Shown here: positions 8,607 through 21,220 of the stretch, piece after piece
Layout of the letters: every line of letters begins with the position of its first letter
How positions within the stretch are numbered: position 1 is the stretch's first letter
NCBI GenBank assembly: GCA_950022295.1
Contig: OX465598.1
Location: forward strand, 344,919,324-344,983,323
Source of the DNA: Bromus sterilis
Lineage: Eukaryota; Streptophyta; Magnoliopsida; Poales; Poaceae
Direction: 5' to 3'
Length of the DNA stretch: 64,000 bases
Made by a program: the position numbers and the translations under genes
Notes under the pieces: generated by a model
Seen by the model: only the letters and a program-made list of their open reading frames with translations
Database searches by the model: none
What the model was told of the DNA's origin: nothing

Positions 8607-11600
8607 TGTCGGGACCCGGGGTTAGCGTATGCAAGTCCAGCTAAGACATAGTCATATGGAGAGCCGAGAACCATACCCACTTGTCTAAGCAGACAAGGCC
8701 AAGCACAGAACGTTCTCGGAAAGCATCGTACGTGAGGGGCATCCCATCCAGGCCGGATGATCAACTGAGATGGGTCCTCATCGTCCGCACACAAGTCTAA
8801 TAATATGGGTGGTGAACTCCCATATTCAAAGATAAGTCGCCTCAACCATACTATCGACTATCTCATAACTCTTACATAGACTTACTCCGGCCCGATCACT
8901 TAGTCGGGGTCTAGGGCGGGCTCGATCATACCACAAAGTGTGCACGAGACAAAGTCTCGAGCAATCGCATCGCGATGCCCCAAGCTGCGCACATCTAAGG
9001 GCCACTTGGTGTATGAAAGACCGCCAGCCAGAACACAACTAAGGTCTCGAAAACCCATACAAAGACATGCATGATATAAACATACACGCAGCACACATGC
9101 CTTGTATGAACAGCAGGTACCATTGCAATTCTCTACAAAGTATACATTTTTATTGATAACTCTTATAGAGTGCACACAGAGATCACAAACATGTGATCCA
9201 ACATTACAACACAGACGGAAGCAAATTATGTCTGAGTATAGACAAGTTTAACAAATGGCTTAAGAAGCCTTATTTAAACACAAGCCCTCCACGAGGGAAC
9301 CAGTCGTCTGACTGGGACTAGACTAGTTTGATCTTCAGTCGTCCAGCTCGATGAAGAAGCCACCTTCGGGGTCAGTGGGTTCATCTAAAACATAGATTAA
9401 GCAAACGTGAGTACAAAGTCGTACTCAGCAAGACTTACATAGGAGCTATACTACTCATGCACATGTATCAAGGTAAAGGGAGGTGGGGTTTCACTTGCAG
9501 AAATGCCAGCTTTGACTTGGCTAATCCTGAACTACGAGTACCAGACTTGAGGTAAGAAGCGTACACGAGTCCACTACATCTCCAACCAATTACACCACTA
9601 TGGTGCCTTCCTCGACTTCCCCACGAGAAAGCACGCCATAGCACTCACACTTATCTTGGTGTGTTTTAGAAGTATCCAGTTCAAGTTGTCTAATAATCAA
9701 GCTAAGCTTTCCAAGCAGTCCATAACCGCGGACGCGGCTATTCGAATATTTGTTAACCCTGCAGGGGTGTACCGCTACACACACATGATCATCATTTACC
9801 GCCTTTGATCTCGACACCATTCAAGGGGTGCCAGCGAGGATGCTCACCACAACTGTTACCTCATAGCCGATCTAGTCCGAGAAAGCCGCCTACTTGGGTT
9901 GGTTACCACTATCGTGAACCCGGCCGGTTTACCGAAGTGGACCCAAGTGATGTGTGCGTGGTGCATAATCCGGTCTCGGATGAGCCGTTCTCTCACTTAG
10001 CATCCAGGCCACAAGCCTACCAGAACTCCGAACTATTGCGACATCTGGACATCGAAAGGGATGAGTTAGTAAGCTGAGAGGGGTCAGTGAGCCCAATGTG
10101 TGGTTGTACTCTTCATCTTGGATCACCACACAAGAACTCGGACTTAGGGCGGTGTTCAACGAGACAACCCACCGTGTAATCCTACACAGCCTCTCATCGT
10201 TCACCTTGTATTAGGGTAGATTCACCAACACTTTTCTACCATCATCATCATGATCACTACCATCCCGACTCACATCACAGTAACATCATGGTATCATACT
10301 AAGCATGCAATAAGCGATAACAATTGTAGGGGCCACATGATATCAATCAACTCCTACATTTGCTAGGATTGTGGTTTGCTTACTACTGTGACAAAATGAT
10401 AGGTCATGCAAAGGAATGGGTTCATCTATGCGGTAGAAACGAATCATGGTGATCATCCTAAACAATGCATAAGCGATACATGAGAGGGAAGTGGGATTTT
10501 ATCGACATGATCAATGGGGGTTTGCTTGCCTTGCTGACGAGGTTCGGGTTCGAGGTCTTCAACGAAGGGGGCAACCTCCTGCTCCGGTTCCACCTCTACT
10601 CGACAAACAACAAGCAAAGTAGCAAAGTAAATACAATGCACAATCACATGATGGAAGTTTGAATCTTGATGTATATGCTTTGATGTGTGAGGCAATTCCA
10701 TTTAAATGGAGTATATTGCAAATTGAATTGCAAATTCAAACTCCAATTTGAATTCAAACTTAGTCAAGTTATATGTGACATGGTTTGATCAATTTGAATA
10801 ATCTTCAAATGTGTATGATATGCCTCTGATGTGTTGTTGAAATGTAGCATAATTCCATGGTCCAAAATGCAAAAGCATTTGATTTGAATTTGAATTAATT
10901 TCAAATAAACCAAATGACATATGCTACTGGTACCATTTTAAAATCAACTCAAACATAGTTTAAAGTTGCATTTCTGGATAGCTTATTTTCTCCTGATCAT
11001 TTTTCATATATTATTTGTCCAATTTGGAGTTAATATGAATTTTCTATGAATTTCCAAAGTTTGGGGTGTTTTTTGGAATTTCTGGAATTTCTTTAATTCA
11101 ATTTGATTTTCTGGAAATTCATTTAATCAATTTATTGCGCCAGGCTGACGTCAGGGGGGGGGCTGACAAGGGGGTCCCACCTGTCAGTGGCGAATTAATC
11201 CAGTGGCTTAAATTAATCCAGTGGCTTAATTAAGCCACTGGGCCCACTGGTCAGTGACCTAGGGTCACTTAACCCAGGTGGGGTTAAGCCCTGATCAAGG
11301 CCACGTCGGCGGGCTGCCGGCGGCTAAACGTCGGCGACCTTCCAGCACGGCGGCGTCCGCACGGGATGGCGTTCCCGTGGTCCAAATCGCGCGCTTCGAC
11401 CACTGAGACGAAGCTCTCGGTGTCGCGCGACGATGGAGACCGAAAGGGAAGCCTGGGAGGCTCTGTACGCACGACGGCGTCGAGCTTTGCGGCGGCGGTG
11501 CTACTGGCTGGAGGCCGAACTCGCTACGGAGCACCATTTGAGCCGGTGATGCTCGCAATCGACGCAGAGGAGCAAGGGGAAGACGGTGCACATGCCCCCG

Positions 11601-12693
11601 AGCTCGTTTGCTTTACTGGTGATCGACTACGACGACCGTGGCGGCGAGGGACTTCGGCTTCCATGGCGGATCGACAAGGAGACAACGATAAGGGGCGAGG
11701 AGAGAGGGGTTTGGACCGCCTGCTCACCAGGAACTCGACGGAGGTGGTGGCTTGAGCTAGGAGGGCTCGACGGCGACGAAATCGACAAAGGCGTCCTTCG
11801 GGTCCGGCGACGGCTCGAGCTCGATTCCTGCGGCTAGGAGGGCTCCGTGTTCGATTCGCTGCACTGGGAGACGTAGTCGACGACGAGGAGGAGGATGGAC
11901 ACGGCGATGGCGCTCGACAGGCTCGCTGGCCACGCAGGTGCGGCGGCGCACTCCGGCGTTCTTCACGGGTGTCGACGAATCGGGCGAGGGAGACGGGGAG
12001 AGAGCTCGTGGAGAGGGGGAATGGATCAGGACGGGAGAGAGGCGTCCCCAGGCGCGAGAAGGGGGCACGGGGAGGCCTGGAAGGCGCTCGGCGGCGACGT
12101 GGCGTCCACGGCTGGCTCGGTGGCATTCCACCGAGCAGCTTGGAGGCGCGGGGCGGGAAAGAAGACCCCGCTGCCCTTTGGGCCGGGTGGGCTGGATGGG
12201 CTGGCTTCGCCTGGGCGTCTGGTAAGTCTTTCTGATCCCTTTTTTGTTTTTCTTTTCTGACATTTGTTCTGTTTAGCTAAATAAAATAGCTAAACATTTT
12301 ATTTAATGCTGAAATTTTTTATATGGCCTCATTATAATATAGACTAGCCACTTATAAAGTTTCAACATTTTTAAAATTCAACTGATTTGAATTTTAAATC
12401 AAATAGGGGTATTTGATTAATTCCAAGGCACTGTTTGAATATTTGAAAAATCTATGAGCATGGGGTGGGTCCCACATCATTTGATATGTGATCACACTCA
12501 TTTATAAGACTTTTCAAAAATCTAACATGAATTTTTGGAGAAGATTTTTATCTGGCCTTTTGAATTAAATCATCTGGGGGTTCCGTCTCCCATTTGCTTT
12601 TGAATTTTGATTTGAAAGATTTCTTTTGAAATTTTAACATGATGCAAGAGTACTGGCTAACCCTAGCACATTACCTAACAGAGGGTTCTGACA
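8607..12693 (-). repeat. 5' LTR of element 1 (complete, 4087 bp)
   Basis: Bounded by TGTCGGGACC at 8607 and TTCTGACA at 12693 on the plus strand, the TG...CA ends of an LTR, with the primer-binding site next to the left end. It contains a GC-rich block at about 11290-12260 and AT-rich blocks. A CCCTGCAGGG palindrome at about 9758-9767 also occurs in the LTR-like region near 19190. No protein in it is convincing. Confidence 0.95.
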
Positions 12694-13583
12694 CAGCAAT
12701 ACAAAGTGGTCTTTGGTATGGCCAAAATGCAGTGCTACACTCCGTGCGACCATGGTTTGCTAGACGGTCTACTACTCTGTTTTGAAACCTATGAATTTTA
12801 GAGGGAATACTGTCCGCAAAGCACGTGGCTGCTCTCTCGCTCGGCTCTGTCCTCGTTGCCTATGGTAGCTGCTGCTGCAGCCGGCATGCGGGTAGTATAT
12901 CCCTGGCCCCTCCAAATGGCGCAACGAATTTACCTCCGGGTTGCAGTTTTGTCCATAATATTTTACTTACGTCAACTCCTCCCTGGGATCATCTCCCCTG
13001 GCGGCCAAACAAGGCCCTCAGCGGTTGGCCCCGGTTGGTTAATCATGCTCAACACAAAAGTGCCATGTAAGCATGGTATGATCTACTAACACGGAAAAAA
13101 CATGCATGCATATAGAAGCAGATACACATTTAATTTGACAGCATCAGCCAGCTAACTACTCCTCTACTACTTACTACGTACTACTAGTATTCTATCGTAA
13201 GAAGCACGACTTCCTCACAGCGACGACCTTGCGCCTCTTGCTGCTGGTAGCTAGAAGTCTTTCCATGGATTAGCTTGGAATTTGTCGTCTCCACACTGCC
13301 GTAATCAATCACCACGCGCGTAATACGCCGTCGACTTTGACTACCCACGCAGCAGAAACACGCCTCCCTCTTCCCTGCTCCCCAGCTACCCTCTTCCGGC
13401 CGGCGCGTCCATACCTGCTAATTAAGTACTTACATGCAACCCCGAGGTCAAGAAAATTGAGTTCTCCTAGCAATCCATAAATCAATCCATCACGGAACAG
13501 AAGCACGTGAACCCTAGCTAGCTCTTACATACATACTCACGTCGTTAGTTCTTCATTTCACCTGTAAGCGCACGCAGCTTGGC
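12694..13583 (+). promoter_or_regulatory. 5' flank and likely promoter of the DUF4228 gene
   Basis: Non-coding single-copy-looking sequence between element 1 and the gene ATG. Visible signals are an RY-type CATGCATG at 13101-13108 and a weak TATA-like CCATAAATC near 13475, about 105 bp before the ATG. Frames present here show no protein-like composition. Confidence 0.45.
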
Positions 13584-14291
13584 ATGGGTTGTGGTCGCGC
13601 CCTGGCGTGCTTCTTCTGCGCCTCGGTCTCGCGGCGGCGGAGCGGCGCCGCGAGGCTGGTGCTGTGGGGCGGAGAGGCGCGGGCGGCCAAGCACGGGACG
13701 CAGGCTGGCCAGCTGATGCTCGACTTCGCGGGGACCGTCGTGTGCCGCGCCGACGGGTTCTACATCGGCCGGCCCGCGCCGGTGCTGGCCATCGAGGACC
13801 GCCTCGTCGCGGGGTCCGTCTACCTCGTGCTCCCCGTCGAGCGCCTGCCGCAGGGCTACGACGCGGTCACCGCGGCGTCCCTGGCCGCGCTCTCCTACGA
13901 CAAGGCCGGCCCGGCGGGTTCCATTGCTGGGGGACCCAAGAGCCCTTTCGAGTACGTCAAGAGCGACGACGGGCGGACAGTCATCAAGGTCACCCCGGAG
14001 TTCCTCGTCAAGGCCATCACCGCGAGGCCTGGCTGCGGTGGCAAAGGCGGAAGCGAGACCGGCACCGGGATCGACGGAGAGGGCGCGTGCGGCGGGGCGC
14101 TGTGCAGCACGCCGGAGCTGAGGAAGCACTACGAGCAGCTGGTGGGGGCCGGGAGGGGGAGGGCATGGTCTCCCCGGCTGGACACCATCAAGGAACGCAA
14201 GGGGAGGAGGCTCGTGCCGGCGGTGAGCCCCCAAAGGCTGTCGCCGGTGGCAGTGAGGCTGCTAGGGCTGGGCAAAGGAGAATTCAGGTAG
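13584..14291 (+). CDS. DUF4228 / PADRE domain protein
   Basis: 235 codons, no intron, very high GC as in many grass genes. The protein starts MGC: Gly2 is a candidate N-myristoylation site and Cys3 a palmitoylation site, as in many members of this plant family, which suggests membrane association. The core follows the DUF4228 (PADRE) pattern: a start with LVLWGGEARAAK, a hydrophobic domain through VYLVLPVERLPQGYD at about 80-90, then disordered Gly/Ser-rich segments and a basic C-terminus (IKERKGRRLVP, then LSPVAVRLLGLG). PADRE genes are plant-specific and often stress- or pathogen-responsive; the biochemical role is not established. This ATG is chosen because MGC is typical and no earlier in-frame Met fits. 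It is the only host-type gene here and lies in about 3.2 kb of non-element DNA between two retrotransposon blocks. Confidence 0.88.
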   Translation: MGCGRALACFFCASVSRRRSGAARLVLWGGEARAAKHGTQAGQLMLDFAGTVVCRADGFYIGRPAPVLAIEDRLVAGSVYLVLPVERLPQGYDAVTAASLAALSYDKAGPAGSIAGGPKSPFEYVKSDDGRTVIKVTPEFLVKAITARPGCGGKGGSETGTGIDGEGACGGALCSTPELRKHYEQLVGAGRGRAWSPRLDTIKERKGRRLVPAVSPQRLSPVAVRLLGLGKGEFR

Positions 14292-15915
14292 CCAAAGGAT
14301 CGTCGAATTCCAGTGGTTCAGTGTTGGTTAACACAACTCCATTGTTGCTTTGCTTCGTTTTGTTTAACTGAAGTAAGCAATATATTTCGGGTTTGATTTG
14401 TACAAATTGAGTGATCGATTCTAGATTTGTTATCTACATATGTATGTACCAAAGAAGAAATCGATATATATATAACTAGGCATTTGATCGAGAAATTGTG
14501 TAATATTATTGTACTCCTACTTGATTTTGTTGGACAAAATTGTACAGGCCTCACTTCTCATTTTATGTATATACAAAAAAAGGATATATCAGTTGTCAGT
14601 TGTCGATCTCAAGTTCTCAACTACATGAACAAGACATGTTCAAAGTAATGAGGTAGATAAGAGGATATATTCAAAGTGAAGTGGTAAACAAAATGGAAAT
14701 GTTCAAAGTGTGCAATTAATTCGTGCATGTAATGTGAGAATTTAATTATAGAGATTTGGACCTTAAATTCTTTTCACCTACTAGGCAGGCATTCTATCAA
14801 TTTCATTAAGATAGTAGACAAAACAAAATATGCACTGTAAATATTTACAGACTAAGGGATGAAAAATAAACCTCCTGTGGTTCAAATCCTTCTTGAACAG
14901 ATAAGCAACATAAATAACACAAAGGGAATTGTGCTGAAGAATATGGCGATTCCGCTCCTTCCCAACATTTCAAAAGACGTAGATTAAGACCTTGCTAAAT
15001 AATTTTTATTTTGTGGGTACAAAGTGTGATGAGGGATATCTCTTACATCCACCACAGATTCTACATCAGTTGATCCACCTAGATCTATGACTAAAGCGCA
15101 TGCGCAACAAATAATTTGCCAAGTATTTTTGCTTCTCTATACATATAATATTAGTAATAGGAATATAATTTTTTTTGGAAAAGGAGTAATAGGAATATGA
15201 TGCTAAGTTCATGTTACAATTTAATTGTTCTTAAGAATGAGGGAGTTGAAAAATATGTAGACACGTAATTTGAAGAGTGAAAATGAAGATAAGGAACAAT
15301 CAGAAAAGTCTTTTACATGCAAAACGAGTCCATCGTATTGAGACATGCAAGAGTGGAGGTGGGTCCCAGTTCATGTGGGTTGCATGTCACATGATGCATG
15401 CATGCAACTGGCCATCAATTTGGCTAGGTCAGGACAACGACCAAATTAATGTTGTACGTTGACGCTTCCGATTGGTCCATCGGCATTACCCGGGGGCTAC
15501 CCATTTTCTCAGAAAACAGAGAACCATTGTGGTTAGAAACCAGTGACTACAGCCAGGGCTTGATGGCGATATAAGATAGAAAGATTAGAGTGTTAGGGCT
15601 TAGGTTTCCTCTGTAGCCGGTTTCAATTCAAAATCATTTGCCGACATGCAGAATCACTTGTCTTTTATGGAATGAAAGCCCTAGGGATTTCTCATAACTA
15701 GAAGAATATCCCGGTGTGAAATTTTTTATACCAACTGTACAATATAAGTTGAAAGTGTATAAGATGCATGTAAATGAAAATAGATGACATGGATAAATTA
15801 TTGACTATAATAGTGGGTGATGTGAATAGCTTGTATGTTGAGATAGATATCACGAATGCATACTAGTTGATTTTTGTTAATGAATGACATGGACAAATGA
15901 TTGGATACAATAATA
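14292..15915. other. 3' flank of the host gene, AT-rich, no gene seen
   Basis: AT-rich sequence with short frames only. No clear polyadenylation signal, transposon ends or conserved protein is visible. Two similar phrases (ATGACATGGATAAAT near 15785 and ATGACATGGACAAAT near 15884) form a short direct repeat. Confidence 0.5.
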
Positions 15916-18900
15916 TGTTCCGTTTAAACCCACGAGACCAGCTGTAGCAAACGGAACGAAAAGCCCCGTTTAATAAGTAAACGAGATATTTTTATAGCGC
16001 GCCGAAAAGTGTTATCGGAACGGTTCCAGCGCGAGGTGAACGCCGCTGGCTCGACGCGCTGATCGCGTAGTTCGAAGTTTTACCCGAATCGGAGGTCCTG
16101 CGGACCCCCCAGCGGTCAAAAAAGTAAGCACCGCGCGCGAGAGAGAAAAACTGGGATGTTTTTGCAAACTGCCAGCCACCTGGGCTATAGAAAGACCACC
16201 ACACTCACACCCCTTTCTAGGGTTTCCCCAGCCAATAATTGCAGCCACCCCCTCCACTTGCCCCAAAAATTACCCCATTTTCGTCCAAACCTAGCCTCTC
16301 AGATCTGAGATCTAGCCAAATGGGTTCTGGACCGTCAGATCGGCCGATCTGACGGCCAGGAACGCGCCACGTCGTCGCCTAGCCTCCCTTCTCTCTCTCC
16401 TCCACGCGATCTGTCTCCACGCCCGCGGGGTCGCCGCCGCCGCCGCCCGCCTCCGGCCAGGCAGCCGCCGCACCCCTCCTCTCCTTCCTCCTTCCCTCCT
16501 CCTCTCCCTCTTCCCTCTCTCACCACCCCGCTCCCCTTTGCAGGTCGCCGCCGGCCGCGACAGCCACCGCCGTGAGCCATGGCCGGTGAGCCAGCCGAGC
16601 CGGCGCGGCCACCCGAACCCGCGGCCCCTGGACCCTCGTCGTCGCCAGATCCGGCAGGATCTCTGCCGCCACCGTCTAGATCCGCCGCCAGCGCCCTCCT
16701 CCGCCGCCTAGCCGCCCTCGCCGGAGCCGGCGAAAGCCGCCGCCGCGGCCAGCCTCCGATCGGGAGGAGGAGGCTCCAGCTGCCAGCCGCCACCGCGGGT
16801 GGGCCGGCCCAGGCCACCGCGGCCCGATCCAGCTCACCAGCCTCCTCGGCCAGATGGGCTCGGCCCACGAAGTGGGCCTCTTATTTTTTTTTCCTTTGTA
16901 AGAATTCTGCTAAGTCCTTTATTTTTGTGCTGCTGATGCCTCTTTGCAACGTAGATTGTGATCAAACGGTAGTTCGGATGACATTGCGTCCAAAAAGAAA
17001 ATTGTTTAGAATTGTGTGTACTTCAGTTCATCTTTTGTGAGCATTTTGATTTGAGGCCATCTCGATGTTGTTAATCACTGTTGAAGTGGGCATCGGGCTG
17101 TTAACTGCTATTATTTTCTGCTAGTGTGCTGCTGCTGTTATTTTATTGCAATTTGCATGATGATTGTGACACATCCATGAGGCCTATTGCATTGATTCTT
17201 TTTGCATCATGTTAAGCATCATGTCTACTTCAATTCTATGCATTCACATGTCATATTTGCCTGATGTATGATGTTTGTTTCATCACCCAAAGTTGCTATG
17301 CTACTGTTGTTGACATCCACCTCTGTTTTTCTCTAAGTCTGTAACTTTCCGATGTCATGTTGCATGCTTAATATCTTTTGATCTGTTATGCCTATGACCT
17401 TGTTTCTTGATTGTACCTGATCACCATCATGTCTAGTTCATGCCCATATATTTCTATGTCATGTTGTTGTACTTTTGCATATAGCTTTGCTCCTGTTTAT
17501 ACAACATGAAAATAACAATTTCTGCCGTGTTTTCCTGATTTTCACTAAGTCCTTGATCAGTAATGTTTTATAGCTTTTTGTGTTGCTTATAACTAGTGAA
17601 CCATGATGCCTATTTGCATGATTCCTTTTGCCATGCCTTCCCTTCCATGTCTAATTTAGTTGCATATCATTTTTGTGCATGTTTGCAACCCTTTGCTTGT
17701 TTATTTGTTGCTCTAAAGTGTGCTGCCTGATGTTGGCAGATTGTGTGCATAACTTGTTTTGCTTGTATCTTTTTAACCGTAACTCCGTTTGGAGTGTTCT
17801 TTATATGTAACTTGATTAGTTTTTCGTTTACTTTGTGTTTATGCTATTGTTTGATGTTGTTAACCAACCTAAAATATGGTTTAGGGCAGAACAGTACCAA
17901 ATGTTCTAATGGTCGTGCGACACTTAGTGATATGCCATGTTTAGGTTGTGCCTCACTTAAATTGACTAGCATAGATAGATTACCTTATGCTTCACCTCTT
18001 GTCGTGTTTGTGTGCTATGCCATGCTTGATTGAGTTGCCATGTTAACAACCTTTGTTGATCACCTGTAGCTAAGCAACTTGAACCATCGTAAACGTGCGG
18101 TATCATCGTGTGTGACGAGTACTCCATTTAACCTGTTAGTAACCGCTCTCGACGGTAGGTGCGATGTCTCGTGTTGCCTTCTTGTTGATGCTTGCTCGTG
18201 TTTGCTTCGTAGTAATAGATGCTTGCTCGTTGATTGCTTTCCAGTGTTTACCGTCTTGTGTGCTTCCATGGGTACCTCTCGGAGACGATGCGAGCTTGCG
18301 ATCAACTACACCTTCGGAACCCGACTTATCAACAGGCAAGGACTATAGATTACTTATGATCCATTCTATTTCAACCAGCGGTTTGCATGCTAGTCTAGGA
18401 TAGGTTCGATGTTTGATCCTACCACATGTTTACAGCCTTTTCCAAATCGATACAGCCATGTCCCCTCCCAGCAAAACATGTACTACCATGTTACTATTGC
18501 TCGTTGCTCAGCCCCTGCTTAGTATGCATGCTTAGGATGCTACGGTGTTACCCTAATACTCCTTGGTTTGGGATATCACATTATTATGTTGTTGTTGATG
18601 ATATGATTATTATAATGTTGACTATATTCGACGAAGGATGGAAGGTCTAGGCTATCCCGCCCCGACGCTTTGTTCCATTCGAGTCACCTAGGGATCCGAG
18701 TTACATGTATTGGTTTTAAGACCGAGCGTGCCTAACCGCGTGTGGGATTCTATGGGGTCCCCTTTTCTTACCTACCTAGCTTCAAACATTTCCAGTGGTG
18801 GCCCAAGCTGATTTTACCATTTGAAAACCATGCATATATGTCTGTCGGGTAGCTCCTGGCAGATATCCTTTAAAACAACCTGGGCCAGCGGGGACATGGT

Positions 18901-19501
18901 TTCCTTGTTGGTCCAACTTGGCCGGTTGAGGACCCGAACTCATGTGAGAATTCACCGGCTATCCAAACCCGAGTCATACAGTAGAAACAAGATCGAGAGA
19001 GCGGCCGACTCCTGAGATGGATGTCGACTCACCGGGGGCCACCCGGATTTGTTCGTTGTTATTTGGAGGGACCTGTCGTTTCGGATATCTCGGAACTAAA
19101 TCATAAAATGGTTGCCTATGATGGGTAGCAACTGAGAGAGATGGGCGTGCGTGCGGAGCCTTGTAATGGGCAGTTGGTACACCCCTGCAGGGTTAAATCT
19201 TTTCGAGAAACCGTGTCCACGGTTATGGACGACTTGAGACCTACTCCTTGTTCATAGACAACAACAACTGAGATAATCTTAATATAACTTGATCAACGTG
19301 TGTGTGCCTTGACTGCTTCTTCTTCGCCGGGATGCAAAGAGGAGGACAAGGATATGATAGGTGTTATGTTTGCGTAGTAGGTGGATAGCAGACTTGTTGG
19401 AGGCGATTCCTCATCGAATGCTTGGCTTCTTATCTTACTCTCTAGATCGTTAGCCACTTCATAAATGCTAGTGCGGCAGCAACCTCACCACTTACCCCAT
19501 C
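15916..19501 (+). repeat. Partial long LTR-like sequence, plus strand, cut by element D
   Basis: No protein is supported. The layout parallels the 4.1-kb LTR of element 1 read in its sense direction: a GC-rich block about 400 bp in (16320-16870), a long T-rich block, then GTACACCCCTGCAGGGTTAA at about 19178-19197 followed by ...CGGTTATGGAC..., matching the reverse of 9720-9772 in element 1. Spacing between the GC block and this motif is also similar (about 2.3 versus 2.45 kb). I infer a related chromovirus LTR starting with TGTTCCG near 15916 and interrupted at 19502 by element D. The left boundary is tentative. Confidence 0.5.
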
Positions 19502-19938
19502 TGACGGGGATCAACACCGGCAAATCCCATGGTCAGGGACCCTGGGTTAGTCATGAGAGGCGCAGGTTGGACGATAGCTCGTCGGCAAACAGGGAGGCTC
19601 GCTCCTGCTCGATATTATTGATTGGGGAGATGCGATTACAGTGGAGGCCAAGGCTGGAGCGCTCAAGGCTAGGGTTACAAGTAAGATTCGATCCCTTTGG
19701 TGTCACCCTCCCAGCCCTTATATAGCGGGCTAGGTCTCGGGGAGTTCATCTACGTGTACAGGTAAACTTTCCTAACCCTAGCTTGCTCCGTACGGCAGAT
19801 CTTCGCACCTTCCTTGTGAGTCGAGGACTTCTACGTCGGTGCCATCTAGCGAGACGAGGCCGTATCTTCATGGGCCTTCTGCCTTCACGGACACCAGGTA
19901 GGCTCATCCGTAGGAGTCGTGGGGTCACCCCCTCGTCA
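19502..19938 (-). repeat. 3' LTR of element D (437 bp)
   Basis: Plus-strand ends are TGACGGGG and CTCGTCA, so TG...CA in the element's own direction. A TATA box (minus CTATATAAGGG, about 19721-19731) lies inside. The adjacent polypurine tract supports the right boundary. The 5' LTR is not in the window, so the ends rest on motif and context. Confidence 0.65.
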
Positions 19939-19952
19939 GTAGCCCCCGAGTG
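19939..19952 (-). other. Polypurine tract of element D
   Basis: On the minus strand this reads ACTCGGGGGCTAC just before TGACGAGG of the 3' LTR. The same GGGGGCTAC ending precedes the 3' LTR of element A (39193-39204). Confidence 0.7.
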
Positions 19953-20575
19953 CCTGGGAGACTCGAAGAGTCGCGCAGGGACTAGAGTACATTCATTTGT
20001 CGTTTATTGGTATGCACGATTCATCCGTGGGTCGCTGGCAGTCTGGTGGCCATGAAAAAACCTGTTTCGAGGGATACTAAGCTGAAAGGGCCCAAGGAGT
20101 CGACGGACCGAGCCTTGGTGAATTACACTAGGGAAAATACCACAGTAGCCCAATCAAACCCACGTCCCTCGACGTGAGCTTGGAACACTGGTGTCGAGCA
20201 AAAGTTCGGCCGCTTCAGGTCTTACGATGTTCATTTGCCACCAGTAATGTGTGTAGCCTAAGGCGCGTCCGCCCGGCTTATCTATCATGCTCTGCGCATG
20301 GGAAAGGTCGGGAGTGAAATCGCTCTTCGGCAAGTCCCAGCCCGGCCGTACTTCGCAGCGGGGTCTTACCTATACGCTAATCTTGCGTGGCATCTGGACA
20401 CAGTGTATCGTGTTCCAGGAATTGTGTGTTTTTGAGGCGCGGAGCCTTATAACATTGCACCCGCTTGGAACAAAACATCAAGCGAGATGTTCACTCATTC
20501 ACCCGAGGAGTTTTGTTTCGAGTGCTCAGTCGGGGTTTTTTTGCGAGTAATCACTCGAGTGCCGTTTTCGGCTCT

Positions 20576-20815
20576 TGAGGTGAGGGAGCACCCGAGACTC
20601 GTAGCGCCGTATGGTCCTGGCGAGTGTTTTTTTTGTCTTGCGTCGGGTTGAGGGAGCACCCGGGACTCTTATTGGTGCGAGTGTTCGCTCGAGCACTTGT
20701 CTGGCTTTTAGGTGAGGGAGCACCCGAGACTCTTATTGGTGCGAGTGTTCACTTGAGCACGTGGTTGGCTTTTAGGTGAGGGAGCACCCGAGACTCTTAT
20801 TGGTGTACGCTCCCG
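20576..20815. repeat. Short tandem repeats ahead of the B3-like gene
   Basis: Three to four units of about 65-70 bp built around GTGAGGGAGCACCCGAGACT and CTTATTGGTGCGAGTGTTC. They lie about 400 bp upstream of the TATA box of the antisense gene, in the 3' region of element D. No gene is seen in 19953-21211 otherwise. Confidence 0.7.
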
Positions 20816-21211
20816 ATGGGAGTAAGATGTTTTTTCTTCCTTGGGGAAAAGATCTGAAAAGATGGAATCTCTGAGCCTTGATGGCGTACTGAGTGCGCTT
20901 TGCTATTTGGGTTTCTTCTCCATTCGTCAGGGATAGTGATGCCTCTGTTTGATGGCTGTCAGTGATGCGCTTCCAGTGAACCGTCATATCTTGAGGACCG
21001 GTCATAATGATGGCCGTTTGTGGCGTGCGGCAGGTGCCGGTTGAGTTTCCCATGTGTGCGTTGGAAACGCGCACGAATTGACGCGCCCTGCGTACAGTGC
21101 TTCCCGTGGGAAAGCATCTTTCGTCTTGGAATTCGAGACGGTTGGGTCGTTTGGTCTTTGAATTAATTGCTGCTGTTGTCTTGGCTTCTCTGTGCTTCGA
21201 GGATTTTTGTT

Positions 21212-21220
21212 CTATAAATA
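21212..21220 (+). promoter_or_regulatory. TATA box of the antisense B3-like gene
   Basis: CTATAAATA followed by a pyrimidine-rich leader (TTTCTCTTC..., CACCTCTTTCTTC) and an ATG 68 bp downstream at 21288. This is the usual plant core-promoter layout, and it points opposite to element D's own transcription. Confidence 0.65.

Larger units (their letters stand above)
1..12693 (-). mobile_element. Element 1: Ty3 chromovirus-type LTR retrotransposon, Tekay-like (left end outside window)
   Basis: Two copies of one long sequence flank a gag-pol interior: 1-2611 matches 10088-12693 almost base for base, and both end in the same TTCTGACA. Read on the minus strand the order is 5' LTR (8607-12693), primer-binding site (8591-8602), ORF0, gag, pol (protease, RT, RNase H, integrase, chromodomain), polypurine tract, 3' LTR. 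Chromodomain, domain order and very long LTRs fit the Tekay clade of chromoviruses; the clade name is inference. The 3' LTR lacks about 1.5 kb because the window starts inside it, so the target duplication cannot be checked; its right copy would be CAGCA at 12694-12698. The two LTR copies differ by a few percent at most by eye, suggesting a fairly recent insertion. It ends about 890 bp upstream of the host gene. Confidence 0.93.

Noticed and set aside
13545..14371. ORFs of 229 and 260 codons overlapping the PADRE gene in other frames
   Set aside because: Shadows of a very GC-rich gene; only the 13584 frame gives a recognisable protein.
16579..17040. Ala/Pro-rich 153-codon ORF on the plus strand
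   Set aside because: Low-complexity GC-rich composition in the same relative place as the LTR GC block; no domain.
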